A stretch of DNA of 29,665 bases from an uncultured Eubacteriales bacterium (GCA_900546315.1 URCP01000025.1:1-29665), one strand, 5' to 3'; positions 6,889 to 16,063 are shown, counted from the stretch's first letter. Notes: a model not told the origin generated them from the sequence alone. A program made the numbers and translations.

Positions 6889-7739
6889 GCGCGGATAAGC
6901 TCCTTATCTTCGGAAAGGGATTTCAGTATTCAAGGGACGGCACCGGAAACCGGCTTGTCTTTCATCTGCAGGGCTGCGACCTGCGCTGTCCTTGGTGCGC
7001 GAATCCCGAGGGAATGTCGCGAGAACCGGTGCTTCTGCAAAAGGCAAGCGTCATTCCCGAATGGGTCTGCAAGAATTTCGACCGCTCAAAATGCCGTTCA
7101 TGTGCCGATCGCACCTGTCTGAAGCCGAACGGCATCCTCGTCCTGTCTTCACGTGAATACACTGTCGATGAGCTCTGCCGTGAAGCCGTCTCGGCAAAAC
7201 CGATGATGTACGACGGCGGCGGAGTGACACTTACAGGCGGCGAGGTCTGTGTGCAGGCTGAGCCAGCCGCAGCGCTTCTCGCAGTACTTCGTGAGGGCGG
7301 GATAAACACAATGATTGAGACGAATCTTTTGTCAGTGAAGCTGCCGCTCCTCCTGCCGCATCTTAACGCGGTTATAGCTGATTACAAGCACTATGACGCG
7401 GATATACTCTCACGCGTCACCGGCGGGCGGCTCGGTATCATTGAAGATAACATACGGTTGATACTTGAGCACAGGATTCCGTTATCGCTCAGAATTCCGT
7501 TGATACACGGTTTCAACGATTCGACTGACGCATCGGAGAAATTTGCCGCCGCTCTGACAGAATTTGCGGAGTACGGGAAATTCACGGTCGAGCTCCTGCC
7601 ATACCACGAGTACGGGAAGGACAAATGGCGAGAGTGCGGGCTCGAATACAAGGTCACGGACGGCTTCGTCACGGATGATTTCGTCCGGAAAATGGAAACG
7701 GCGCTCAGAAGCTCGGGAATAGAGCTCAGGAAAACATAA
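6885..7739 (+). CDS. Glycyl-radical-enzyme activating enzyme (radical SAM)
   Basis: A 284-residue radical SAM protein with the C-x3-C-x2-C motif (CDLRCPWC, Cys31/35/38) that binds the SAM-cleaving 4Fe-4S cluster, and a GGE motif near 118-120. It would abstract hydrogen from the glycine of the neighbouring GRE under anaerobic conditions. A second group of only four cysteines (62, 70, 73, 78) replaces the usual ferredoxin-like insert that carries eight, so at most one extra cluster fits. The start overlaps the regulator stop (ATGA) and is preceded by AAAGGGGA; its stop overlaps the region just before the GRE. This arrangement pairs it with the GRE at 7760. Confidence 0.93.
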   Translation: MSADKLLIFGKGFQYSRDGTGNRLVFHLQGCDLRCPWCANPEGMSREPVLLQKASVIPEWVCKNFDRSKCRSCADRTCLKPNGILVLSSREYTVDELCREAVSAKPMMYDGGGVTLTGGEVCVQAEPAAALLAVLREGGINTMIETNLLSVKLPLLLPHLNAVIADYKHYDADILSRVTGGRLGIIEDNIRLILEHRIPLSLRIPLIHGFNDSTDASEKFAAALTEFAEYGKFTVELLPYHEYGKDKWRECGLEYKVTDGFVTDDFVRKMETALRSSGIELRKT

Positions 7740-7759
7740 TGCTTTGGAAAGGAAATTTT

Positions 7760-10126
7760 ATGCGAACAATCGAAAAACTCGGCGGAGCAAAAAACATTTC
7801 AGAGAGCGCGAAAGCCCTTTTCGCCGCTGAAAGAGCGCGGAAACGCCTTGACGGCTGGTTCCTCTGCCGTGAGATTGCCATGCTCCACGCGGATGAGGCG
7901 AAGGAACTTCCGCTGTCCGAAAAGGCGGCGTTCACACTCGCGAGAATCGCGGAAGAGCTTCCGCTCTCAATAGAAGAGGACGCGATATTCGCCGGAACCC
8001 AGCGCGACGCCTTCGCGCGAAGCTACGCGCTGATCAACCCGACCTTCAGGGTCGAGAGCTTCGGAGGCTACTGCGACCCGGCGACGGTATACAATGACAT
8101 TGAACCAAGCGCAGAATTCACGACCGAACGCGTAGAAAAGGTTCGTGAGTTCGACAAACGGAGCGATTACGCAAAGAAACTGACGGTGGCGTATGACGCT
8201 TCACACCTGTATACCGATGAGGTCGCGTACTTCATGGAGCAGGTAACGGGTCACGTTATAGCCGATTACCGCGGCGTGCTGAAATACGGAATCAACGCAA
8301 TGATCGCGGAAATCGACAGCAAAACACCGGCTGACGACGCGTCGCGCTCCGGATACAAGGCGATGAGGACCGCGCTCTACGCAGTGCTGACTCTCGCGAA
8401 GCGCTACTCTGAGCTCGCCGGTGAAATTGCGGAAAAAGCCGATGGAATCCGCCGTGATAGACTGCTCACGATCTCAAAAACCCTGAAAAAAGTCCCGGCG
8501 AATCCCTCTGAGAGCCTTTATGAGGCGATACAGTCGTACATTCTCGTCTGGCAGGCGGTATGCCTTGAACAGGCGCCGAATCCGTTCGCGCTCTCAGTCG
8601 GAAACGCCGACCGGATATTCGAGCCGTACCGCGCGATGAGCGGAGAGACCCGTGAGGAAGCCGCCGCGCTGTTCAGGCATTTTCTGGTATTCTTCAATGT
8701 CGGCGACCGGAGCTGGGCTATCTCGCAGAACATATTGATCGGCGGCAGGGACGCTGACGGGAATGACCTGACAAACGAGACCTCATACGCGCTTCTCGAC
8801 GCCTATTATGACATGAATCTGCCGCAGCCGATTCTCTCGGTCAAGCTGCATTCCGGCACTCCCGACCGGCTTTACGGTGAGCTCGGAAGATTCTTCTTCA
8901 CCCCGGGCTGCCTGACGCCGTCGTTCTTCAACGACGATATGCTGTTCAGAATTCTGTCCGACGCGGGAGTCGACCGCGAAGACCTAGCCGATTACTCGGT
9001 CGCCGGCTGTCAGGAGCCGCTCATAATGGGCAAGGACAACGGCAACACGACGAACACATGGCTGAACCTCGGAAAAATACTCGAACTGACATTAAACGAC
9101 GGCGTGTCTATGCTGACCGGAAAGCGTGTTCTGTCGTCCGATGGCGACGACGCCCTCACAAGGCTGAAGACGCTCAGGGAACGCTTCTACAAAAACACGC
9201 GATTCATCGCAGACAGAATGGCCGAGTCCGGAAACGCCTGCTCGTCCGCGCTGTCGGAGCTCCGAGTGCCGCTGCTAAGCTCGCTGATGGGTGGGATCGA
9301 TAGCGGGTATGATATGCGCGACACCGTGAATCAAGGGACGAAATACAACGGCAGCGGCTGCCTTATTCACGGTCTCACGGTCGTGTCGGATTCGCTCGTT
9401 GCGGTCGACCATCTTCTCGCGGAACACCCGGAATGGGCTGAAAGGCTTATCGCCGCTCTGAAGAATGACTTCCGGGAGGACGACGAGATAAAACAATATC
9501 TGATCTCCTGCCCGAAGTTCGGGAACAACGACGATGAGGCGGACAATGAGGCGGTCGACGTGGCGAACAAGATCTCGTCGATCGTCAGCGGGGAAAAGAA
9601 CTACCTCGGCAACGCCTTCCGCCCGGATTTCAGCACACCGTCGACGCATCTGCTCTATGGTTATCACGTGGCAGCTCTGCCGTGCGGGCGCGGCGCGCGG
9701 GAAATGCTGAACTACGGTGTTGACCCGCTCTACGGCGACGCGAACTCGGGGCTCGGGTTCAGAACGCTCTCGTCGAGAAAGCTGCCGTTCGGACTGATGC
9801 GCGGCGGCTACGCGTCACATCTCGGCATTGACCCGGGATATTTCAGGGAAGAAAGCCTTTACGACAAAGGGCTCGCGTTCAGGAAGAGAGTCCTCGACCC
9901 GCTCTTCAAGCCTGATGACAACGGAAACGCGCCGTTCTATCTCTACCTCAACATAACCACGCCGGAGATACTGAGAAAGGTTCTCGAAAACCCGAAGAAA
10001 TACGCGCCGTCAGGAGTGTACATCATGCGGATTCACGGTACATTCGTCAATTTTCTCGATCTCTCGCCGGCGATTCAACAGGATATTATCAAGAGACTTG
10101 ATCCGTGCTCGACACGGATGGGATAA
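7760..10126 (+). CDS. Glycyl radical enzyme of unassigned substrate
   Basis: The product is 788 residues from the ATG at 7760, chosen because GGAAAGGA precedes it by a normal spacing; an ATG at 7739 overlaps the activase stop and has no ribosome site. Cys417 lies in AGCQEP, the active-site loop with the Glu seen in dehydratase-type GREs. Gly760 lies in MRIHGTFVNFLDLS, the radical loop. A CGRGAREMLNYGVDPL segment replaces the common D/N-G-R region. Length and both loops are complete, so it should be active. The Cys-x-Glu arrangement points to a dehydration or related C-O/C-N cleavage more than to formate-lyase chemistry, but this is inference. It is flanked in the same operon by its activase and a GH32 hydrolase, which suggests a sugar-derived or polyol substrate. 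Confidence 0.92.
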   Translation: MRTIEKLGGAKNISESAKALFAAERARKRLDGWFLCREIAMLHADEAKELPLSEKAAFTLARIAEELPLSIEEDAIFAGTQRDAFARSYALINPTFRVESFGGYCDPATVYNDIEPSAEFTTERVEKVREFDKRSDYAKKLTVAYDASHLYTDEVAYFMEQVTGHVIADYRGVLKYGINAMIAEIDSKTPADDASRSGYKAMRTALYAVLTLAKRYSELAGEIAEKADGIRRDRLLTISKTLKKVPANPSESLYEAIQSYILVWQAVCLEQAPNPFALSVGNADRIFEPYRAMSGETREEAAALFRHFLVFFNVGDRSWAISQNILIGGRDADGNDLTNETSYALLDAYYDMNLPQPILSVKLHSGTPDRLYGELGRFFFTPGCLTPSFFNDDMLFRILSDAGVDREDLADYSVAGCQEPLIMGKDNGNTTNTWLNLGKILELTLNDGVSMLTGKRVLSSDGDDALTRLKTLRERFYKNTRFIADRMAESGNACSSALSELRVPLLSSLMGGIDSGYDMRDTVNQGTKYNGSGCLIHGLTVVSDSLVAVDHLLAEHPEWAERLIAALKNDFREDDEIKQYLISCPKFGNNDDEADNEAVDVANKISSIVSGEKNYLGNAFRPDFSTPSTHLLYGYHVAALPCGRGAREMLNYGVDPLYGDANSGLGFRTLSSRKLPFGLMRGGYASHLGIDPGYFREESLYDKGLAFRKRVLDPLFKPDDNGNAPFYLYLNITTPEILRKVLENPKKYAPSGVYIMRIHGTFVNFLDLSPAIQQDIIKRLDPCSTRMG

Positions 10127-10141
10127 AAAAGGAGAATTATC

Positions 10142-11749
10142 ATGCCAGCAAAAACCTTTCCCCTGACCACCCCGACCCTCCACCTCCCAATCGAGGACAC
10201 CGGCCGTATGTGGTACGTTAAAATAACCGACGAATCGACCGGAGAGCAGTTTGCCGAGTTTTATCTCGCTCTGACCGAGCGTAAGCCGGACTTCTACTGC
10301 CCGCTGCATCTCGACGCGCTTGTCGGGAAGACAGTCACTCTCTCGTGTGAGGACGACGATGTCCCGGACACGCTGTTCGACGGGATAATTCCCGGCGGGC
10401 GGATAGAGGATCGTCCTGATCTCTATCCGGGCATCTACAGAGAACCCGAGCGTCAGCAGCTGCACTTCTCCTCCCGCCGCGGCTGGCTCAATGACCCGAA
10501 CGGGCTCGTCTTTGTGAACGGCGAGTTTCATATGTGCTACCAGCACAATCCTTACGGGCCGAATCACGGCGGAGTCAATGTCAGCTGGGGACTCGCTGTC
10601 AGCCCTGACGGCGTGCATTTCAGGGAATATCCCGACGCGATACGCCCGTCCGACTCACAGACCCATATCGCCTCCGGAAGCGCGATCGTCGACAAAGACA
10701 ACATTTCCGGGTTCGGCAAGGGAACAATACTCGCGACCTACACAGCTCTCCAGTCGTCGATGTTCAAGGGCAGAAAACAGACAGCCGGAAACCGCGGTCA
10801 GATACTCGAGTACAGTACCGACGGCGGCTTCACCTTCAACAAATTCCCGAAAGAACCGATTATACCGGTTCCGATGGGCGAGGGCTGGCGCGATCCGAAG
10901 CTGCTCTTCACCGACGAGGGTAAGCTCTGCATCGCTGTCTACGAAACCTTTGAAGGGAAAAACTGTGTCAGCTTCTATTCGTCTGAGAACTGCGTCGACT
11001 GGAAGTTCGAGTCGCGCTCGCCTGATCTCTACGAATGCCCTGATCTGTTCCCGCTTCCCGTGATCGAAACCGGCGAACGGCTGTGGGTGCTTTACGGCGG
11101 AAACGGGAGGTATCTTGTGGGCGAGTTCAAGAACTATCACTTCACGCCGATGGGAAACGAAGGATTCCTCGATTACGGCAGCGCGGTGTACGCAGGACAG
11201 ACATGGAACTCTCATCCGGACAATACCGCGCGGTATCACATCGCGTGGATGGTTGACCATGGCTACGCGTGGAAATACGACAAGGAAAAGAACCACGGCG
11301 TGCCGTTCGCCGAGTCGATGTCGCTCGTCTGCCGTCTGGAGCTTCACAAGGTCGGGGAGGATTACAGGCTGTTCAGAACGCCGACAGAAAATATCGACAA
11401 ACTGCGCTGCGGTGCGGAGAGCTTCGCGGCGGACACAGAGCTTTTTGTCCCCGGCGACTGCGAATTCACGCTACCGACCGACAATGATATTACGGTGAAA
11501 GTCGGCGAAAACGGCTTCACTTACGAAAGGGCAAGCGGGAAAATCTGCTTCACCAGCGGGAAAATCTATACTCCGAAGCACGCGGACAAGATTAAGATGC
11601 GCGTAATCACTGACGTCCGCTCTGTCGAGTTCTTCATCGCGGACGAGGTGTCGGCAACGTTTACCGACGCGGCGGACAAAAAAACGCTCCATATCGATGG
11701 AGCGGAGGTTTCGGGGACAAAGTGGAAGATGCGCGGAATTTGGGCGTGA
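10142..11749 (+). CDS. GH32 beta-fructosidase (sucrose/fructan hydrolase), cytoplasmic
   Basis: 535 residues with the three GH32 catalytic signatures: WLNDPNG (nucleophile Asp118), WRDPK (Asp251, transition-state stabiliser) and YECPDLF (Glu298, acid/base). Residues 1-105 form an N-terminal region before the five-bladed propeller, and a beta-sandwich-like tail follows from about 415. There is no signal peptide, so it would act on imported sucrose, fructo-oligosaccharide or a related beta-fructoside inside the cell. AAAGGAG lies 8 nt before the ATG. It starts 15 bp after the GRE stop and clearly belongs to the same operon. Whether the ligand is sucrose, inulin- or levan-type sugar cannot be told from sequence. 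Confidence 0.93.
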   Translation: MPAKTFPLTTPTLHLPIEDTGRMWYVKITDESTGEQFAEFYLALTERKPDFYCPLHLDALVGKTVTLSCEDDDVPDTLFDGIIPGGRIEDRPDLYPGIYREPERQQLHFSSRRGWLNDPNGLVFVNGEFHMCYQHNPYGPNHGGVNVSWGLAVSPDGVHFREYPDAIRPSDSQTHIASGSAIVDKDNISGFGKGTILATYTALQSSMFKGRKQTAGNRGQILEYSTDGGFTFNKFPKEPIIPVPMGEGWRDPKLLFTDEGKLCIAVYETFEGKNCVSFYSSENCVDWKFESRSPDLYECPDLFPLPVIETGERLWVLYGGNGRYLVGEFKNYHFTPMGNEGFLDYGSAVYAGQTWNSHPDNTARYHIAWMVDHGYAWKYDKEKNHGVPFAESMSLVCRLELHKVGEDYRLFRTPTENIDKLRCGAESFAADTELFVPGDCEFTLPTDNDITVKVGENGFTYERASGKICFTSGKIYTPKHADKIKMRVITDVRSVEFFIADEVSATFTDAADKKTLHIDGAEVSGTKWKMRGIWA

Positions 11750-11762
11750 AAATCAGGTGAAT

Positions 11763-12539
11763 TCACTTCTCGATGTCGTGCTCCGGTCGTTCACGCCTTA
11801 TCGCTTTTGACAGCGAATCAAGATTACGGAAGCCGGTAAGTTTCAGCAGCTCTTCTCCGCCTATCCCCTGATCCTTGAGAGCAATGGCGCGGCTCAGCCG
11901 CAGGCGCATGAGATACTGATACGGCGTCACATCCATATTCGCCTTAAACAGCCTTGTGAAATGGTCAGGACAGAGATGCGCCATGTTCGAAAGCTCAGAG
12001 ACGTGGATATCATCTGTAAAATTCTCGTTTATGTATTCAACTGACTTGCGTATCACCGGGTCAAGCCGGTAATTTATTTCGAATCTCTCGGAAAGGTGTG
12101 TGAGAAGGGCGTCAAACAGCATACATAACACCCTGCATCTGGGATTCGATGACATTTGCGGGAAATAGAGACACTTTACGGAAATATCATCAAAGATCTG
12201 ACGCATAGCCCTCAGAATTCCGAGCGTGATATTATCGTCTTCTGCCATCATACCGAATATCACGTCTGAAATTATCGGCGGGACAGTGCTGAAATCAAAA
12301 TAAAGCAGCTTCATTTTTTCAGATGTGTACTGCTTCATGATGAACTCGAGATTTGATGGGAAAATATATACTCCTCCGGTCCTGACCGGATATTCGATTC
12401 CGTTGCGAAAAAAGTAAGCCTCGCCTTCAAGCACATAATACAGCCGCTGACGGTTGTATTTGTACTTGCAGATCCAGAAGCGATCGGCATCGTTGTACTG
12501 CACGCCGCAATCAAATATATTAAATGAAAAGTAGCTCAT
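11763..12539 (-). CDS. AraC-family transcriptional regulator
   Basis: 258 residues. The N-terminal half (about 1-150) has a cupin-like beta-rich pattern (LYYVLEGEAYFFRNGIEYPV) typical of AraC sugar-sensing domains. The C-terminal about 95 residues form the double HTH, with DIHVSELSNMAHLCPDHFTR for the first and the conserved F-K-x-x-M-x-x-TPYQYLMRLRL linker. The GGAGG ribosome site lies just before the ATG. It is divergent from SBP3 and convergent with GH32 (14 bp apart), so it probably controls SBP3 and the esterase and may also affect the operon. The end is slightly shorter than average but the second HTH is essentially present. Confidence 0.92.
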   Translation of the reverse strand: MSYFSFNIFDCGVQYNDADRFWICKYKYNRQRLYYVLEGEAYFFRNGIEYPVRTGGVYIFPSNLEFIMKQYTSEKMKLLYFDFSTVPPIISDVIFGMMAEDDNITLGILRAMRQIFDDISVKCLYFPQMSSNPRCRVLCMLFDALLTHLSERFEINYRLDPVIRKSVEYINENFTDDIHVSELSNMAHLCPDHFTRLFKANMDVTPYQYLMRLRLSRAIALKDQGIGGEELLKLTGFRNLDSLSKAIRRERPEHDIEK

Positions 12540-12631
12540 TGCGTCCTCCGGTAAAAGTCGGTTTTGTCCGGGTAATACTCGGTTTATACTCTTGCAAAGA
12601 GCGCCCCGGATGTTGTATAATATACACAGAT

Positions 12632-12660
12632 ATTATAGTACATATCCTGGGGTTTGTCAA
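12632..12660 (-). promoter_or_regulatory. Consensus promoter of the AraC-family gene
   Basis: On the minus strand: perfect TTGACA (12655-12660), a 17-bp spacer and perfect TATAAT (12632-12637). The leader to the gene start at 12539 is about 85 nt. Such a perfect promoter for a regulator suggests it is constitutive or repressed by a factor. Confidence 0.82.
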
Positions 12661-12697
12661 TATAATTCGGAATATTTTTTGTATTTTGATAAGATTT

Positions 12698-12721
12698 GTC
12701 TGTCCGGACGTCAGGACAGAC
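12698..12721. promoter_or_regulatory. Inverted repeat upstream of SBP3, possible operator
   Basis: An 8-bp perfect inverted repeat gtctgtcc / ggacagac with an 8-bp centre (12698-12705 and 12714-12721) lies 48 bp before the SBP3 start and 38 bp outside the AraC promoter. It could be an operator or a leader hairpin. No clear sigma-A promoter for SBP3 was found next to it. Confidence 0.4.
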
Positions 12722-12768
12722 GAACGCATCAAATCGTATTTTGCAATATAATCGAGGAGAATGTTACC

Positions 12769-14265
12769 ATGTCAGAAACGAAAAATCCCAAGAACCTCAC
12801 AAGAACCGTGTCGTTGCTTCTGTGCCTTTTATCTGCGGCATCCGCCTTTTCCTGCGGAGAGACCCCTCAGACGGACGACACACAGAGCAGCACCGCGACA
12901 TCGGATGAAAGCAGCACAGAGGAAACAAGTGACCTTCCGGCGTCGATTGCCACTCTGCCGAAATGCGATGAGACGACCGGAATAACCATGCTGACTACCG
13001 TCCACGCCGAGTACGAGTTCGGGAACGAGGAGCTGTCCGGAGACGTCGTGAACGACGCCGCCGAGGAGCGCAACCGTGTGGTGGAGGACCTTCTGAACGT
13101 AAAGCTGAACTATGTCGTGAAGCCCGGTCACTGGGCGGACAAAGATTCGTTCTGCAACCTGATATCGACGAGCGTCATGGCGGGCGACGGCGCGTATGAC
13201 ATTGTGAACGGCGTTATGGTCTGCGTCATGCCGACTATAACCGACGGACTTTATATGAACATCTACGACGTGCCGAACATCAACATAGAAAATGACTGGT
13301 GGGTCGACGGTCTTGACACTCAGGCGTCTGTTGCCGGAAAGCTCTTCGCTGTAACCGGCGACGCTCAGCTGTCGCTGTACAAGGATCAGGCGTGTATGTA
13401 TTTCAACCGCCGGATACTGAATGAGAACAATCTCGACGATCCATATTCGCTTGTTCGTTCAGGTGACTGGACGCTCGACAACATGACTTCGATGGCGCTC
13501 ACGGCGGCAAAGGACCTGAACGGAGACGGAAGCCTGACTCCGGAGGACGATCTGCTCGGATATATAGCCCAGCTGACCGTGAACAGGAGCTTACAGGAAG
13601 GTTTCGGTCTGTCACTTTTCACGGATGACAAAAACGGGAACATTTCATTCACAGGCGTGACCGAAAAATACGCGGACGCGTACGCAAAAATGTGGTCATT
13701 CTTCGTCGGAAACCCCGCGACCTACATATACAACGAACATGAGCCGATAAACGCTATGTTCATGTCCGGCAGGGCTCTGTTCAACACGAACTTCCTGAGC
13801 GCGACCGACAATTTCCGCGACATGGCCGACGATTTCGGTATAGTCCCGATGCCGAAATACGACAAGGCGCAGGATAGCTATCACACCCGCATCGGCACAT
13901 CGACATCGATGTTCTTCATTCCGAAGACGGTGTCCGACGCCGGAACGGTGGGCGCGGTCTGTGAGGCGCTCGGCTATTACGGCATGACTGACGTCGTTCC
14001 CACATGGTATGAAATAGCGCTGAAGGAGAAATACACGCGCGACGAGGATACGAAAGATATGGTTGACCTGATACGCGCGAGCGCGTCGATAGCCTTCGAC
14101 TGTGTTTTCGCGCAGAATATGTCCGAGGCAACATGCACGTATTTCGCGTTCAACGACGACAATAAGACCATCGGTGAGAATATCACGAGCTATGTCGAGA
14201 AAAGATCGAAAAAAATAAAGACCGAGCTTGAAAAGCTGAATGAAACGGTCGCAAATCTGGACTGA
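12769..14265 (+). CDS. Extracellular solute-binding lipoprotein (SBP3)
   Basis: 498 residues from the ATG at 12769, supported by GAGGAGA 8 nt upstream; in-frame codons further upstream lack a ribosome site and would precede the signal peptide. The N-terminus is basic, hydrophobic and ends in a lipobox AFSC, followed by a Thr/Ser-rich linker. It shares with SBP1 and SBP2 GDVVNDA, SVMAGD, GDWTLDNM and the DLNGDGSLTPEDD calcium-loop-like motif. It is divergent from the AraC regulator and 14 bp before the SGNH hydrolase, so these two form a unit. It is probably an oligosaccharide receptor. No ABC permease genes are present here, so it must share a transporter encoded elsewhere. Confidence 0.88.
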   Translation: MSETKNPKNLTRTVSLLLCLLSAASAFSCGETPQTDDTQSSTATSDESSTEETSDLPASIATLPKCDETTGITMLTTVHAEYEFGNEELSGDVVNDAAEERNRVVEDLLNVKLNYVVKPGHWADKDSFCNLISTSVMAGDGAYDIVNGVMVCVMPTITDGLYMNIYDVPNINIENDWWVDGLDTQASVAGKLFAVTGDAQLSLYKDQACMYFNRRILNENNLDDPYSLVRSGDWTLDNMTSMALTAAKDLNGDGSLTPEDDLLGYIAQLTVNRSLQEGFGLSLFTDDKNGNISFTGVTEKYADAYAKMWSFFVGNPATYIYNEHEPINAMFMSGRALFNTNFLSATDNFRDMADDFGIVPMPKYDKAQDSYHTRIGTSTSMFFIPKTVSDAGTVGAVCEALGYYGMTDVVPTWYEIALKEKYTRDEDTKDMVDLIRASASIAFDCVFAQNMSEATCTYFAFNDDNKTIGENITSYVEKRSKKIKTELEKLNETVANLD

Positions 14266-14279
14266 ATCGGAGAAAAACG

Positions 14280-15503
14280 ATGCACACTCCTATGATACTT
14301 CTTCCCGACCGCGTTTATATCCTGCGCGACCGGAAAAAACAGACGATAAAGACAAACCGCGAGGAATACAATATCTACTTTGAGAACGTAATCTTTCCGT
14401 ATCTGCCGGGCTATGACGTTCAGGTGGACTGTAAATACGGAAGAAATCTAGGTCATTTCTGGCGGATAGATGACTTCCCGGACGAGAGCGGGTTTCCGCT
14501 CGCGATAAGGGTTTTCGATAATTTCACCGGAGAGCTTCTCTGTGAAAAGGAGACGACCGTATTTCTCGCGGCGTCAAGGCAGAACGAGCGTCGATTCACG
14601 CTTCTCGCGATAGGCGACAGCATGACGCAGTCCGAGGTGTATCTCGAGCACGTCGCGATGAAGCTGAAAAATCTCGATTTCGTCGGCACAAGGGGCTTCA
14701 ACGGAATCGTAAGGCATGAAGGGCGCGGCGGCTGGTCGTCGTCAACCTTTATGGAGAAGACCGGTGACAGATACGGTATGTCGCCGTTTCTGTTCCCGGA
14801 CGGCGTCGCGCCGGAGGAATATTATGGTGAGATATCCTTCATGGAGAACGCCGGAGCGGAGGACAGCGCTGACACATACGTCTTTGATGGTTTCACACAC
14901 GAGGAGATAAACGGAAGAGCTTACCTTAAAGACGAAAAGCTCATGAGGGAAACCGATGTGATTGACAGTGCCCCGCGATTCCGTTTTGACTTCGGCGGAT
15001 ATCTGAAACGCTGGAAAATTCCGACGCCGGACGCGGTGTCGATACTGCTCGGCTGCAATGACCTTGCGTCAAAGAGTTATTCTGATTACAAACCGGCGCT
15101 CGACCGGCTTATCGGAAATATCAAAGCCATGATTGATTCGATACGAAAAGCGTGCCCGACTGTGAAGATTCTGATAATGACTCCGATTCCGGGCGGAAGC
15201 GGCTACGCGTGGGGGCTGAGCCGCGGCTGCTTCGGTTCCGCCGCGATGTTCAGACATATCATCGCGCACACAGCAGACCGGCTGATCAGCGAGTTCGGCT
15301 CGCGTGAGGACGAAGGATTATTCATAGTTTCGTCCCACATGACAATTGATCCTGTATACGGTTATAAGAACGACACGCGCAAAGCAAACATTCACAGCGA
15401 GCATCAGGTATTCGTGAACACCGACGGAATCCATCCGAATCACGCCGGATACAGGCAGATGGGCGACGCGCTGGCGGGTGCTGTCGAAGCGGTCAGAAGT
15501 TAG
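14280..15503 (+). CDS. SGNH/GDSL-family hydrolase (probable carbohydrate esterase)
   Basis: 407 residues with the SGNH blocks: GDSM (Ser114), a Gly block in HEGRGGWSS, GCND (Asn260) and DGIHPN (Asp382/His385), which give the Ser-Asp-His catalytic set. Residues 1-105 form an extra N-terminal beta-rich region. No signal peptide is visible, so it is likely cytoplasmic. The likely role is removing acetyl or other acyl groups from imported carbohydrate. CGGAGA precedes the ATG, and the gene starts 14 bp after SBP3, in the same transcript. The acyl substrate is not known. Confidence 0.87.
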   Translation: MHTPMILLPDRVYILRDRKKQTIKTNREEYNIYFENVIFPYLPGYDVQVDCKYGRNLGHFWRIDDFPDESGFPLAIRVFDNFTGELLCEKETTVFLAASRQNERRFTLLAIGDSMTQSEVYLEHVAMKLKNLDFVGTRGFNGIVRHEGRGGWSSSTFMEKTGDRYGMSPFLFPDGVAPEEYYGEISFMENAGAEDSADTYVFDGFTHEEINGRAYLKDEKLMRETDVIDSAPRFRFDFGGYLKRWKIPTPDAVSILLGCNDLASKSYSDYKPALDRLIGNIKAMIDSIRKACPTVKILIMTPIPGGSGYAWGLSRGCFGSAAMFRHIIAHTADRLISEFGSREDEGLFIVSSHMTIDPVYGYKNDTRKANIHSEHQVFVNTDGIHPNHAGYRQMGDALAGAVEAVRS

Positions 15504-15533
15504 ACACACGGTATTATTTGTGATGTAAATCAT

Positions 15534-16063
15534 ATGCACACTTTGACCGTGAACAACGGGTTCACCGCTTCATACGCTGAAAAAGCTATCGGCGTTGATA
15601 TAACGATTCTGCATATTTCCGCAAAGAATGATGTCCCGTCGAAGCTTGAGCTTACGCTTGAATGGAAAATGCCGGATACGATCGTAAACGTGTGCTGCAA
15701 TCCGATGGGATATATAAATCGACATATTCGCCCGAGTTGGAGAGGTTTTTCCGGATCATCCGCGCCGGTCTTTTCGGACGTCGGATACGACGATATGAAC
15801 ATCTGACTATAGCCTGATCAGACGCGAAAAACAGTGTCAGATTCCGCTCCGGTGTCGTCGAGAATACCGTGGAGCTCGCCAATACGGTTATAATAAATGT
15901 CGATTGCCTTGTGACCGATTACGAGTGCGATGTGCGTATCGACACAAGGAAAATCCCCTTCTATAAGTGCGTTGAGGATGTCCCGGCGTGGTGGGAGACC
16001 TATGACGGATACGCTCCGCTCCATGTTCCCGACGCGGCGAGAAGTCCGCTCTATTCGGCATGA
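15534..16063 (+). pseudogene. Broken N-terminal part of a GH36-like alpha-galactosidase
   Basis: Two frames together resemble the N-terminal domain of GH36-type alpha-galactosidase-like proteins. The first has LELTLEWKMPDTIVNV, then NRHIRPSWRGF and SSAPVFSDVGYDDMN (15534-15800). After a one-base shift it continues LTIA, an in-frame TGA at 15815-15817 where a sense codon is expected, SDAKNSVRFRSGVVEN, DVPAWWE, YAPLHVPDAARSPLYSA and a stop at 16061-16063. The catalytic domain that would follow is absent. A frameshift, an internal stop and truncation make it nonfunctional. Family identification is from remembered family patterns, so moderate. It may be the remains of an earlier sugar-hydrolase member of this island. 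Confidence 0.5.

Noticed and set aside
12592..12768. Longer SBP3 start 59 codons upstream
   Set aside because: There is no ribosome site, and it would put the divergent regulatory region and non-secretory sequence in front of a complete signal peptide.
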